A DNA stretch of 35,984 bases. Source: an uncultured Caulobacter sp. Lineage in GTDB: Bacteria > Pseudomonadota > Alphaproteobacteria > Caulobacterales > Caulobacteraceae. This document shows positions 23,558 through 31,167 of this stretch, in pieces. The number at the start of each line of letters is the position of its first letter. The stretch's first letter is position 1. The position numbers and the translations under genes were made by a program. The stretch covers positions 1-35,984 of the forward strand of contig NZ_CAMQSF010000037.1 in the NCBI RefSeq assembly GCF_947036865.1. Direction: 5' to 3'. The notes below the pieces were generated by a model. The model was not told the origin of the DNA, searched no databases, and was given only the letters and a program-made list of their open reading frames with translations.

Positions 23558-23764
23558 ATGACGTACGATGTGTCTCGGATTGAGATCGGCAGCGATGGCC
23601 GCGTGGAGCTGAACGATCAAGACCTCCTAGCCATGGAAGGCCTCTACGACGTCACCACGGCGGGCGGCGGCGACGAGTCGATGAACGGGTCGGGGTGCGT
23701 CAACGATGGCGACTGCTCCACCACGAATAACAGCGAGCGGTGCACCAACACCGGCCATTGCTAA
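23558..23764 (+). CDS. Cys-rich putative secreted or ribosomal-peptide precursor (68 aa)
   Basis: The 68-residue product has an acidic leader-like half with ELNDQDLLAMEGL followed by VTTAGGG at 32-38. This recalls double-glycine leaders of bacteriocins and modified peptides. The C-terminal part has four cysteines (47, 53, 62, 68) in a symmetrical C-x5-C-x8-C-x5-C pattern, and both halves repeat the motif C-x-N-x-G-x-C (CVNDGDC and CTNTGHC). A purine-rich Shine-Dalgarno precedes the ATG and a rho-independent terminator lies 125 bp downstream, so it looks like a real monocistronic gene. No modification enzyme, peptidase or exporter is adjacent; the only partner is the divergent TonB receptor. 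No known family is recognised. It could be a bacteriocin, a metal-binding peptide or a signalling peptide. Confidence 0.75.
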   Translation: MTYDVSRIEIGSDGRVELNDQDLLAMEGLYDVTTAGGGDESMNGSGCVNDGDCSTTNNSERCTNTGHC

Positions 23765-23888
23765 AGCCAGACAGGGCCTAGGCCTCACGGCCGATAGCTT
23801 TGGCGGAGCGCGCCGAGATGCGCTCGCAGCGACCGCTAGAGCCACGCTGACGGACGCCAGGCCTGATGTTGCGCCCGGAAATCCGCTC

Positions 23889-23914
23889 CCCCCCGAGACG
23901 GCGGGGTTTTTCTT
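23889..23914 (+). terminator. Terminator downstream of the peptide gene
   Basis: The stem CCCCG (23891-23895) with CGGGG (23902-23906) is followed directly by TTTTTCTT. It is 125 bp after the peptide stop on the same strand. Confidence 0.7.
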
Positions 23915-24035
23915 GCGCCGATCGATAGAGCTTATGTTGCGAAGACGGGAGCTAAGTGCTCCACGAGCATGTTCTCTAGGCTCGACGCGTGGCTCAGCGA
24001 GTCCGGCGCCGGCGCCGGCGTGGTGGTCGGGGTCG

Positions 24036-24076
24036 CGGCGCGACCAGGCAGGGGATCCTGGCTTCTGGTCGCGCCG
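24036..24076. repeat. 12-bp perfect inverted repeat after the ZnuD-like receptor gene
   Basis: CGGCGCGACCAG at 24036-24047 is the exact reverse complement of 24065-24076. The 17-bp centre contains its own small dyad (CAGG-GGAT-CCTG). It lies just past the stop of the minus-strand receptor gene and could act as its 3' stabiliser or a terminator without a T-tract. Confidence 0.65.
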
Positions 24077-24086
24077 CGCCGGCGCG

Positions 24087-26084
24087 TCAGAACTTGGCGC
24101 TGAGCACCAGGCGCACGTCTCGGCCCGGCATGATCACCGAGTCCTTGTTCAGCGCCGTGGCGTTGCGGATGGTCTCGTTGGCCAGGTTGTGGCCGACCAG
24201 CAGGAGCGTGACGCCCGGCTTGGCCTTGAACGGCCGCCAGCGGACCTGGGCGTCGACCGAGGTGTAGCCGTCGGTCGCCAGGTCGGCCACGCCGACGTGA
24301 TCCTGCTTGGAGACCGCCAGCACCAGGAAGCTGGCGTCGATCGGGCCGTTCTCCCAGTCGAGGCCGCCGCCGATCCGGCCCGGCTGAATGCGCGGCACGT
24401 CGCCCGCGCCGCCGGAGAACTTGGCCCGGACATAGTCGCCCAGCGCCTGGCCCGACAGCTTGCCGCCGGCCACGTCGGCGAGGGGGAAGAAGGCCTTGGC
24501 TTCCAGGCCCCAGAACCGCGCGTTGCGCTGGCTGTAGTTCAGCTCCTTGAGGCCGTCGGAAGCCCCCACGGCGCAGGTCCCGTCCTCGTCGCACAGACGT
24601 CCGGTCAGGGCGCCGTAGATGTAGTTGTCGAACCGCGCGGTCCAGGCCGAGGCCTCGATGCGGCCGGTCCCGCCGAACTTGTAGCGCGCGGTGGCCTCCA
24701 GCGAGTTGGCGCGCTCGATCTTGAGGTTCGGATCGCCCGTCTCGTAGGTCCCGGGACCATCGTGCGGCCCCTTGGCGAAGAGTTCGGTCTGAGCGGGGGC
24801 GCGCGCCGCCGACGCGGCCGTCAGGCCAAGCCGAAGGGCGTCCGAGGCCTGGTAGGTGAAGCCGGCCGAGACGCTGACCGGCGTATAGGCGCGCCGCGTC
24901 TGGACGCCGGAGGCCGGCGTGCCGTCGATGCGGATATGCTCGACCCGCGCCGCCCCTTGGAACTGCAGCGGCCCCACCGGCGCCTCGACGAAGACGAAGC
25001 CGGCGCCGCTGACCGTATGGGTCGGCAGGAGGTAGTTGGCGCCGTCGCCCAGAGCGCTGAACTTGCGGTCCTGGAACTGGACGCCCAGCGCGGAGGCCGA
25101 CAGCGGGCCCAGGGCTCCGAACAGGGCCTCGGCCCGGCCGTCCCACTCCTTGTTGTTGAAGGTCGACAGCACCTGCATCGTGCTCGGGTCGATCTCGCTG
25201 TGGGTGTAGTTCGCGTAGCCGGCGTCGACGTTCAGGCGCTGCGCGACCCCGTCGCCCAGCTTGATCGAGGCGCCGAACGCGCCCTTGTCCTGCTTCATGT
25301 TGATGAACGTCGTGTCGGACGGGATGCCGTAGCGGGCTTCGTAGTGTGTGCCGCTGGCGCCGACCCGGCTGTCATCGCCGAAGAAGTACGACGCGCCGCC
25401 CGAATAGCCGTTGCCGTGGAACCACGAGTTGGGCTGACGGCCGTCGGGCGTTTCATAGTTGCTGGAGCGGCGGCCGAAGCCGTCGAGGTGCGCGGCGAAC
25501 GGCCCTTGTCCCGCGTCGAGACTGACCGTGCCCTCGCCCGTCTTCGAGCCCGAGGCGTAGGCGGTCGTGGCCTCGCCCTCGACGCCGTCGATCGGCTTGC
25601 GGGGAATGCGGTTGTTGATGACGTTGACCACGCCGCCGATGGCCTGGCTGCCGTAGCGCAGGGTGGCCGCGCCGCGCACGACTTCGATGTCCTGGGCCGC
25701 CAGCGGGTCGATCGGCACGCCGTGGTCGGGGCCGACGTCGGAGACGTCCGAGCTGGAGAGGCCGTTCTCGGCCAGCTTCACGCGCTGGGCGTCCATGCCG
25801 CGGATCACCGGACGGCTGGCGCCGGCCGCGAAGCCCGTGCCAGCCACGCCTGGCAGGTTACGCAAGGCGTCGGCCAGGCTGGCCCCGCCGTTGCTGAGCA
25901 CCTGGTCGCGCTTGACCTGTTCGACGATGGTCGCGAAACGGTCGGGATCCCCGCCCAGGGGCGAAGCGGTGATGACCACCTCCGACACCGATGAATGCCC
26001 CAGATCCTGGGCCATCGCCCCTCCGGCCCCCGCCAGAACGATCCCGGCGCCGGACGCCGTCAACAACATCGAACGCAACCGCAT
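24087..26084 (-). CDS. TonB-dependent receptor, ZnuD-like (probable zinc uptake)
   Basis: The protein has 665 residues: a signal peptide ending near GGAMAQD, a TonB box SEVVITAS, and a plug with LADALRNLPGV, SRPVIRGMDAQRVKL and RGAATLRYGSQAIGGVVNVINNRIP, which is closely of the ZnuD type. The barrel ends in a terminal Phe (RLVLSAKF). The family imports zinc, or zinc-bound ligands, across the outer membrane. ATG at 26084 was chosen for GGAGAAGG 4-11 bp upstream and the signal peptide; the frame extends to 26111 without a good start. A Zur-like palindrome sits 36 bp upstream, supporting zinc-responsive control. Codon use is core-like, unlike the receptor at 21261. Confidence 0.88.
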   Translation of the reverse strand: MRLRSMLLTASGAGIVLAGAGGAMAQDLGHSSVSEVVITASPLGGDPDRFATIVEQVKRDQVLSNGGASLADALRNLPGVAGTGFAAGASRPVIRGMDAQRVKLAENGLSSSDVSDVGPDHGVPIDPLAAQDIEVVRGAATLRYGSQAIGGVVNVINNRIPRKPIDGVEGEATTAYASGSKTGEGTVSLDAGQGPFAAHLDGFGRRSSNYETPDGRQPNSWFHGNGYSGGASYFFGDDSRVGASGTHYEARYGIPSDTTFINMKQDKGAFGASIKLGDGVAQRLNVDAGYANYTHSEIDPSTMQVLSTFNNKEWDGRAEALFGALGPLSASALGVQFQDRKFSALGDGANYLLPTHTVSGAGFVFVEAPVGPLQFQGAARVEHIRIDGTPASGVQTRRAYTPVSVSAGFTYQASDALRLGLTAASAARAPAQTELFAKGPHDGPGTYETGDPNLKIERANSLEATARYKFGGTGRIEASAWTARFDNYIYGALTGRLCDEDGTCAVGASDGLKELNYSQRNARFWGLEAKAFFPLADVAGGKLSGQALGDYVRAKFSGGAGDVPRIQPGRIGGGLDWENGPIDASFLVLAVSKQDHVGVADLATDGYTSVDAQVRWRPFKAKPGVTLLLVGHNLANETIRNATALNKDSVIMPGRDVRLVLSAKF

Positions 26085-26119
26085 CGACCTTCTCCAAAAA
26101 ACGCACGCCACAGCCGTGT

Positions 26120-26136
26120 ATGTTATAGCGTAACAT
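26120..26136 (-). promoter_or_regulatory. Zur-like operator upstream of the ZnuD-like receptor
   Basis: ATGTTA-tagcg-TAACAT is a perfect 6-bp dyad with a 5-bp centre in an AT-rich patch, like alphaproteobacterial Zur boxes (TGTTATannnATAACA type). It sits 36 bp before the receptor start. Zur represses zinc-uptake genes when zinc is plentiful. The regulator gene is not in the window. Confidence 0.65.
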
Positions 26137-26283
26137 TATCCAAGCGGTTCTTTGGGAGACGCGGTCGACAACGCGCGGATAGAGGTTTTTCGATCACGAT
26201 GCGCGGCGGGAGGCCATGGAACGAGCAGCGGCGCGTCCGCGAGATCGTCGTGGAGCCGTGACCGCGAGCGCAGAGCGAGGAGC

Positions 26284-26646
26284 CTACCGCGCGGCGACCG
26301 GGCCAGGGCGGGACTTGAGGCGATGTCCCACCTCGACGATGGCCGCGAGGGCGGGGATGAGCTCGCTCCCCAGCGGCGTCAGGCCGTATTCCACAGAGGG
26401 CGGCGAGGTCGGCATGACATGCCGCTCCACCACGCCCCGGTCCCGCAAGTCCCTTAAGCGCCGCGACAGCACCTTGGCCGAGACGGGCGGGATGTCCGCG
26501 CGGAGTTCGCTGAACGGGCGCGGCCCCTCGCGCAGATGCCAGATGACGTTCGGCGCCCAGGCCCCCGAAAACACCGCCATGCACGCGGTCAGCTCGCAGC
26601 GTTCGGGCGGCGGCGCGCCGCGGTTCTTGCGCATCTTGAGGCTCAT
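26284..26646 (-). CDS. HxlR-family winged-helix transcriptional regulator
   Basis: The protein has 120 residues. It starts MSLKMRKNRGAPPPERC and has the conserved Cys in CELTACMAVFSGAWAPNVIWHL, then RPFSELRADIPPVSAKVLSRRL (recognition helix region) and PPSVEYGLTPLGSELIPAL (wing and dimer helix). HxlR proteins sense electrophiles, redox change or aldehydes, often through the N-terminal cysteine. ATG at 26646 matches the family's usual N-terminus and has GAGGG 7 bp upstream; upstream in-frame starts at 26694 and 26712 are less likely. It is divergent from the SnoaL-like and tautomerase pair, which it probably regulates. Confidence 0.9.
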   Translation of the reverse strand: MSLKMRKNRGAPPPERCELTACMAVFSGAWAPNVIWHLREGPRPFSELRADIPPVSAKVLSRRLRDLRDRGVVERHVMPTSPPSVEYGLTPLGSELIPALAAIVEVGHRLKSRPGPVAAR

Positions 26647-26658
26647 GGAGAAGCCCTC

Positions 26659-26702
26659 GGTTACCGGGTGGAAACGCGATAATGCGGTATCCATCGGAAA
26701 CC
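26659..26702. promoter_or_regulatory. Paired dyads in the HxlR/SnoaL divergent promoter
   Basis: Two similar imperfect palindromes occur: GGTTACC-gggt-GGAAACG at 26659-26676 and GGTATCC-atc-GGAAACC at 26686-26702, starts 27 bp apart. A -10-like GATAAT (26678-26683) lies between them. They are plausible operator half-sites for the adjacent HxlR regulator; this is inferred from position and symmetry. Confidence 0.5.
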
Positions 26703-26839
26703 TGGTTGGCAACGGAAATCCCGCCGCCTAGGTCTGGCGCTCCCGGAGATTGGAGCCCGCCGATGCGCCCTATCCTCAGGCTCGGAGCCTTGCCTCCCCC
26801 GCGCGCCGAGGGGCACCGCGCGGTCCGTCGAGCCGCCGC

Positions 26840-27220
26840 ATGAGCGCCGCCGCCTTCGCCGAGATCGCCCGGCTGCTCGCGGATTACTTCGACGGCCTCC
26901 ATCACGGCGACGTCGAGAAGTTTGCGTCGGTCTTCCATCCGAAGGCCATCTACGCGACGGCCGATCAGCCAGCGTTCCTCCACAGAACCATGGAGGAATA
27001 TCTGCCCATCGTCGCGGCTCGGCCGTCGCCCGCCTCGCGGGGGGAGCCGCGACGCGATCATATCGACGAGATCCAGTTGGCCGGCGCCAACACCGCGCTG
27101 GCGCGGGTTCGCTGTTCGATCGGCGGCGCGGACTTCGTCGACTTCCTGTCGCTGGCGCGCGCGGACGGCCAGTGGCGCGTGATCGCCAAGGTTTTTCAGA
27201 TCATCGAACGCGAGGCCTGA
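26840..27220 (+). CDS. SnoaL-like / NTF2-fold protein
   Basis: The protein has 126 residues with the cone-shaped NTF2-like fold signature: LLADYFDGLHHGDVEKFASVFHPKAIYA at the N-terminus, then alternating strands and the end DGQWRVIAKVFQIIERE. Such proteins are small lyases, isomerases or binding proteins (putative lumazine-binding and SnoaL families). ATG at 26840 was chosen; the frame is open to 26750 but that part is arginine- and proline-rich and unlike the family. There is no clear Shine-Dalgarno. It forms a two-gene unit with a tautomerase 11 bp downstream, under the divergent HxlR regulator. Confidence 0.8.
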   Translation: MSAAAFAEIARLLADYFDGLHHGDVEKFASVFHPKAIYATADQPAFLHRTMEEYLPIVAARPSPASRGEPRRDHIDEIQLAGANTALARVRCSIGGADFVDFLSLARADGQWRVIAKVFQIIEREA

Positions 27221-27231
27221 CAGGAGCTCGA

Positions 27232-27453
27232 ATGCCGTACGTCAACATCAAGATCACCCGCGAGGGCGCCACCGGCGAGCAAAAGGCGCGATTGATCGCC
27301 GGCGTGACCGACCTTCTCGTGGAGGTGCTGGACAAGTCCCCGGCCACGACCTTCGTGGTGATAGACGAGGTGGCCCTCGAGGACTGGGGCGTCGGCGGCC
27401 TGCCCGTCGACGCGTACCGCCGCCGATCCGGCGGGGACGGACAGGAGCGGTAG
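27232..27453 (+). CDS. 4-oxalocrotonate tautomerase-like protein
   Basis: The protein has 73 residues of the tautomerase superfamily. Pro2 becomes the N-terminal catalytic base after Met removal (MPYVNIKITREG), with Arg11 in the usual position and the VVIDEVALEDWGVGG end typical of 4-OT monomers. It is expected to work as a hexamer on enol/keto acids. AGGAG lies 6 bp upstream. With the SnoaL-like gene it may handle an aldehyde or dienol compound sensed by the HxlR protein; this coupling is inferred. Confidence 0.88.
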   Translation: MPYVNIKITREGATGEQKARLIAGVTDLLVEVLDKSPATTFVVIDEVALEDWGVGGLPVDAYRRRSGGDGQER

Positions 27454-27482
27454 GCCTTCGAGAGCCCCTTGGCTTTGGAGGC

Positions 27483-27857
27483 TCAGCGCCGCGTTTTGCG
27501 CGCGGCGAGCTCCTCGGGCGTCAGCTTGCGGATGTCGGTGACCGGGTAGCGCTGGATGCCGATCGAGCCGGGCACGATGATCGTCGCGTCCAGGCCCTGG
27601 CAGATCCACGAACTCCCGTGCGACTCGATGCCGATCCGCAGGCTCCAATCGATGTCGGGCGACGGGGCGAACAGCTTCAGGCGGTAGACGGTCCGGGGAC
27701 TGACCGAGACGTCCACCGTCTCGTCGTCGACGACATTGAAGCCGTCGACATCCTGGGCGCGGAAGCAGGACCGTTCGGCCTTTTTCGGGGTGTCGGCCTG
27801 GGCGGGCGCGGCGGCGAAGACCGCCAGGGCGGCGACGGTGGGGATCAGAAAACGCAT
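27483..27857 (-). CDS. DUF6491 family exported protein
   Basis: The protein has 124 residues with a clear signal peptide (MRFLIPTVAALAVFAAAPAQA). The mature part shows the family pattern: SCFRAQDVDGFNVVDDETVDV, IDWSLRIGIESHGSSWICQGLDATIIVPG and VTDIRKLTPEELAA. Two conserved cysteines could form a disulfide in the periplasm. The function is unknown; the fold is probably a small beta-sandwich. AAGGAG lies upstream of the ATG. It is convergent with the tautomerase gene and likely an independent unit. Confidence 0.82.
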   Translation of the reverse strand: MRFLIPTVAALAVFAAAPAQADTPKKAERSCFRAQDVDGFNVVDDETVDVSVSPRTVYRLKLFAPSPDIDWSLRIGIESHGSSWICQGLDATIIVPGSIGIQRYPVTDIRKLTPEELAARKTRR

Positions 27858-27971
27858 GTCATTGGCTCCTTGGAGCGCCCGCCGCCCGCATGATCGCGCG
27901 TCGGCGTCAAAGGTTCAAGTCTCGGCCCCCGCGTCCATAACGCGACAGGGGGATGCAGGGTCCCGAGCGCT

Positions 27972-28193
27972 TCAATGGTCGCCGCGGGCTTGCTTGTCGG
28001 CCGCCCACTTGACGGCCAGGATCAGCGCGCAGCCGACGACGCCGACCAGGGTGGTGGTCGCCAGCGGATGGGCGCCGCACCAGGGCGAGCGGACGATCAG
28101 GGTCCTCACGATGACCACATAGCCGGCCGCCACCGCCACCCACAGGACGTTGGCGGGCTTCATCGGGGCGGGGCCGGGTTTGGAGGGGCGCAT
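27972..28193 (-). CDS. Small two-helix membrane protein (73 aa)
   Basis: An unrecognised 73-residue protein with two hydrophobic segments (NVLWVAVAAGYVVIVRTLIV and ATTTLVGVVGCALILAVKW) joined by a short loop containing one Cys, and a basic C-terminus. AGGAG lies 6 bp before the ATG at 28193. The stop of nhaA is 12 bp upstream, so the two are almost certainly co-transcribed. It could modulate or simply accompany the antiporter; no function is claimed. Confidence 0.68.
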   Translation of the reverse strand: MRPSKPGPAPMKPANVLWVAVAAGYVVIVRTLIVRSPWCGAHPLATTTLVGVVGCALILAVKWAADKQARGDH

Positions 28194-28205
28194 CGGTGTC
28201 TCCTG

Positions 28206-29387
28206 TCAGGTCCGGCGGCGGGTCAGGCGCAGGATCGTCATGCCCGTGACGGCCGAGACCAGCGAGCCGGCCAGCACGCCGATCTTGGTCTCGTCAACCA
28301 GGCGGGGGTCCTGGAAGGCCAGGGCGCCGATGAACAGGCTCATGGTGAAGCCGACGCCGCACAGCACCGCGACGCCGTAGAGCTGACCGAGGGACGCGCC
28401 GCGCGGCAAGGCGGCCCAGCCCATCCGGATCAGGCCGAACGCGACCCCGAACACGCCGAGCTGCTTGCCGACGAAGAGGCCCACCGCCACGCCCAGCGGG
28501 ACGGGGTCTGACAGGGCGGAAAGCCCGATCCCGGCGAAGGAGAGGCCGGCGTTGGCGAAGCCGAACAGCGGGGTGATCACGAAGGCCACCGGCTTGTGCA
28601 GGGCGTGCTCCAGCCGATGGAGCGGCGAGGCCTCGCCGTCGCGCAGCGGGATGGTCAGGGCCAGGGCGACGCCGGCCAGGGTCGCGTGGATTCCCGACTT
28701 CAGCACCAGGAACCAGAGGACGACGCCGACCAGCGCATAGGGCCAGAGGCGCGTGACCTTCAGGCGGTTCAGGGCGATCAGGACCGCCAACGCCGCGCCG
28801 GCGCCGGCCAGGGCCGGCAGGTGCAGCTTGGCGGTGTAGAAGACGGCGATGATCAGGATCGCCGCCAGGTCGTCCATGATGGCGATCGCGGTCAGGAACA
28901 CCTTGAGCGAGGTGGGAACGCGCGGGCCCAGCAGGGCCAGGACCCCCAGCGCGAAGGCGATGTCGGTGGCCGAGGGAATGGCCCAACCGGCCAGGCTCTC
29001 TGGATGGCCTCGGTTGAAGGCCAGATAGATCAGGGCCGGCAGCGCCACCCCGCCCAGGGCCGCCGCGCCCGGCAGCAGCGCGTCGGCGGGCCGCGACAAC
29101 TGGCCGTCCAGCACCTCGCGCTTGATCTCCAGCCCCACCAGCAGGAAGAACACCGCCATAAGGCCGTCATTGATCCAGTGCAGCACGCTCTCGTTCAGAC
29201 GAACCGGCCCCAGCGCGAAGCCGAGATGATGCTCCAGAGCCCGGAAATAGGCCGGGGCCCAGGGCGAGTTCGCGACGATCAGCGCCAGGGCGGCGGCGGC
29301 CATCAGCGCATAGCCGCCGGCCGCTTCGTCCTGAAGGAACGCGCGCAACGTGCGCCGCCCGCGCAGACTGATGGCTTTCAGCGCCAT
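28206..29387 (-). CDS. nhaA: Na+/H+ antiporter NhaA
   Basis: The protein has 393 residues and 12 predicted transmembrane helices. It exchanges cytoplasmic Na+ or Li+ for external protons, important for pH and sodium homeostasis. The key elements are present: the paired aspartates in [14 protein letters not shown] (equivalent to Asp163/Asp164 of E. coli), the unwound-helix [15 protein letters not shown] segment, a [13 protein letters not shown] stretch, and the C-terminal [10 protein letters not shown] and [16 protein letters not shown]. The length fits the family. It is followed by the small membrane protein gene in the same unit. Confidence 0.95.
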   Translation of the reverse strand: MALKAISLRGRRTLRAFLQDEAAGGYALMAAAALALIVANSPWAPAYFRALEHHLGFALGPVRLNESVLHWINDGLMAVFFLLVGLEIKREVLDGQLSRPADALLPGAAALGGVALPALIYLAFNRGHPESLAGWAIPSATDIAFALGVLALLGPRVPTSLKVFLTAIAIMDDLAAILIIAVFYTAKLHLPALAGAGAALAVLIALNRLKVTRLWPYALVGVVLWFLVLKSGIHATLAGVALALTIPLRDGEASPLHRLEHALHKPVAFVITPLFGFANAGLSFAGIGLSALSDPVPLGVAVGLFVGKQLGVFGVAFGLIRMGWAALPRGASLGQLYGVAVLCGVGFTMSLFIGALAFQDPRLVDETKIGVLAGSLVSAVTGMTILRLTRRRT

Positions 29388-29562
29388 GCCGCCGCGGCCT
29401 CGGGAAGCGGCGAGGGAGGAACCGGGCGACCGCGCCCCCGGCGAGCTTTCGTGGCGTCCATGCGAAACCGCGCCCCTTTCGAGCCTCGCAGCTAGCCCGG
29501 TTTGCCGGGCGGGGGCAATCGGAAGGGAAGAGGCGCCCGACGCGGAGCGCCCCCTCGGCGGT

Positions 29563-30786
29563 CTACGGATGAGCGGCGGCGTTTGAGACCTTATAGATGA
29601 TCGGGATGGTGACCTTGCCGCCGGCGGTCGGTTTGCCGTCGAGCGAGGCCGGTTTCATCTGGAAATAGTCGGCCAGCCGCAGAGAGGCCTCGCCGAAGCC
29701 CGCCGCCGCGGGGCTTTCGGAGCGCACCTTGCAGTTCTCCAGATGGCCGTCGCGCTTGACCCGGCAGTCGATGACCGCACGCCCGTCGAGATTCGCCTTG
29801 GCGGCCTCCCCTGGATAGAAGCGCGCCAGGTCATTTCCCGTCGGCTTGGCCGACCAGTCTGGGGCGACGATCGTCGATTTGTGCGGCGCGGGGCTGGCGG
29901 CCAAGACCGCGCTGGCTCCCGCCAGGGCGACGGCGCCGGCCAGGGTCAGGCCGACGCGACGGCGCGCGGCGCTCGTGGAGACAAGGTTCAGCATCATCAG
30001 TCTCTCCTTCAGGGGATGGAGGCCGGCGGGCGGCCAATGGCAGCCGAACGGCGCGGGAAAGGTGGGCTCCATGGCCGCGCCCAGCAGCAGCTCCGCATAG
30101 AGCTTCCGATCGTTGGGGCGGGCGGCCGTGACGGCGGCGTCGCAGGCGATCTCCTGATCGACGCGGAAGCGGCGCGCGCCCAGGTGCGCCAGCGGATTGA
30201 ACCAGGCCAGACAGCGCACGCCGACAACCAGGGCGTTGATCGCCGCGTCGCCGCGCGACTGGTGCGCGCGCTCGTGGTCAAGGACCAGGCGCCGCGCCAA
30301 TCCGGTGAAGCGGACTTCGAAGTCGGCCGGCACGACGATGCGGGGTCTCATCGCGCCCAGCAGCATGGGGCCGCCGCCGCGATGTTCGCCTCGCAGGATC
30401 TCCGGTTCGCTTCGAAGAGGGCTGAGCCGGCCCAGCGCGCGCACGAACTGGATCTGTCTGGCCGCGAACAGCGCCGCCGAAGCGAGCACGCCGGCGGTCC
30501 AGATCGCCGTCAGGAGCGGGGCGAGTTCCGCCGTCCCCCGGGTCAGCGGCGCTACCGGGCCAGCGCCGGCCATCATCAAGGCGACGACCGGAGCGGTGAC
30601 GTTGGTCCCCGCGCCGAGGGGGACCGCGCTGGCGGCCAGCCAGATCGGCGCGGCCAGCCAAAGCGCGTAGGCGGCCTGCGCGCCGAACCGCCGGCGGACA
30701 GGCCGGCGCAAGGCCAGGATCGCCAGGACGGCGAGCGCCAGCACGAGATTGCCGCGAAGCACCGCCGCGAGAATCCCGGCGCTCAT
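29563..30786 (-). CDS. M56 (BlaR1/MecR1-type) sensor peptidase with C-terminal TonB-like domain
   Basis: The protein has 407 residues. The N-terminal part has several membrane helices around a zinc peptidase motif HExxH ([13 protein letters not shown]) and the later [21 protein letters not shown], as in BlaR1/MecR1. A last membrane helix ([18 protein letters not shown]) is followed by a periplasmic TonB_C-like domain ([19 protein letters not shown], then IPIIYKV), not a penicillin-binding sensor. Upon signal such proteins cleave the BlaI-type repressor. Its ATG overlaps the repressor stop (ATGA), so the two are coupled. The signal is unlikely to be beta-lactam given the domain swap. The start at 30786 is firm; the longer frame upstream is a shadow of blaI. 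Confidence 0.9.
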   Translation of the reverse strand: MSAGILAAVLRGNLVLALAVLAILALRRPVRRRFGAQAAYALWLAAPIWLAASAVPLGAGTNVTAPVVALMMAGAGPVAPLTRGTAELAPLLTAIWTAGVLASAALFAARQIQFVRALGRLSPLRSEPEILRGEHRGGGPMLLGAMRPRIVVPADFEVRFTGLARRLVLDHERAHQSRGDAAINALVVGVRCLAWFNPLAHLGARRFRVDQEIACDAAVTAARPNDRKLYAELLLGAAMEPTFPAPFGCHWPPAGLHPLKERLMMLNLVSTSAARRRVGLTLAGAVALAGASAVLAASPAPHKSTIVAPDWSAKPTGNDLARFYPGEAAKANLDGRAVIDCRVKRDGHLENCKVRSESPAAAGFGEASLRLADYFQMKPASLDGKPTAGGKVTIPIIYKVSNAAAHP

Positions 30787-31154
30787 TTGCCGATCCGCTC
30801 GATGAGGGCCTTCAACTCGGCGACGTCTTCTGCGCTGAGTTTTTCGCTTTCGGAGAAATGCGTGACCAGGGGCGCCAGGCGGCCGCCGAACAGTCGGTCC
30901 AAGAGGCCCTGGCTCTCGGCCCCGACATAGGTCCGACGCGAGATCGTCGGCGAATAGAGATAGCGCCGCCCCTCGGCCTGGGCGGTGATGGCCTTCTTCT
31001 TCAGGAGCCGGCTGATCAGCACCTTGACCGTGCCCTCGGTCCAGCCCTGCGGCTCGCAGATCTCGGCCATGATGGCTTCCGAAGTCAGGGGGCTTCTTTT
31101 CCAGAGCGCCTCCATGACCACGCTTTCCGCCGCGCTGATCTTGGGGTCCGTCAT
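30783..31154 (-). CDS. BlaI/MecI-family transcriptional repressor
   Basis: The protein has 123 residues: a winged-helix domain (ISAAESVVMEALWKRSPLTS, then TEGTVKVLISRLLKKKAITAQAEGRRYLY) and a C-terminal dimerisation helix ([17 protein letters not shown]). BlaI proteins repress their own operon and are inactivated by the partner M56 peptidase, encoded next with a 4-bp overlap. ATG at 31154 was chosen (MTDPKISAAES); the upstream in-frame extension crosses the operator. A perfect inverted repeat lies 14 bp upstream of the start, strongly suggesting autorepression. No beta-lactamase gene is in the window. Confidence 0.92.
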   Translation of the reverse strand: MTDPKISAAESVVMEALWKRSPLTSEAIMAEICEPQGWTEGTVKVLISRLLKKKAITAQAEGRRYLYSPTISRRTYVGAESQGLLDRLFGGRLAPLVTHFSESEKLSAEDVAELKALIERIGK

Positions 31155-31167
31155 GGCTCGCCTTTCG

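Larger units (their letters stand above)
23765..24086. other. Intergenic region between peptide gene and ZnuD-like receptor
   Basis: About 320 bp with no credible gene. It contains the terminator at 23889-23914, a GGCGCC-rich patch at 24003-24020 and a large inverted repeat at 24036-24076. GC content rises to the core level in the second half, so the right border of the low-GC segment probably falls in here. Confidence 0.5.

Noticed and set aside
23558..23764. Lasso-peptide precursor, as known from Caulobacter
   Set aside because: A Thr at -2 before Gly can be placed, but no Asp/Glu falls at ring positions 7-9 and there are no B or C maturation enzymes nearby.
23558..23764. Class II lanthipeptide or methanobactin/bufferin-type precursor
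   Set aside because: The leader and cysteines are suggestive, but no LanM, DUF692/MNIO or partner protein is encoded in the window.
20947..23914. Prophage or complete integrative element
   Set aside because: No integrase, replication, structural or conjugation genes; only an att-like duplication and two accessory genes.
23706..25994. 762-codon plus-strand ORF from the peptide gene through the ZnuD-like receptor
   Set aside because: Runs antisense to a well-supported TonB receptor and through a terminator; no recognisable domain.
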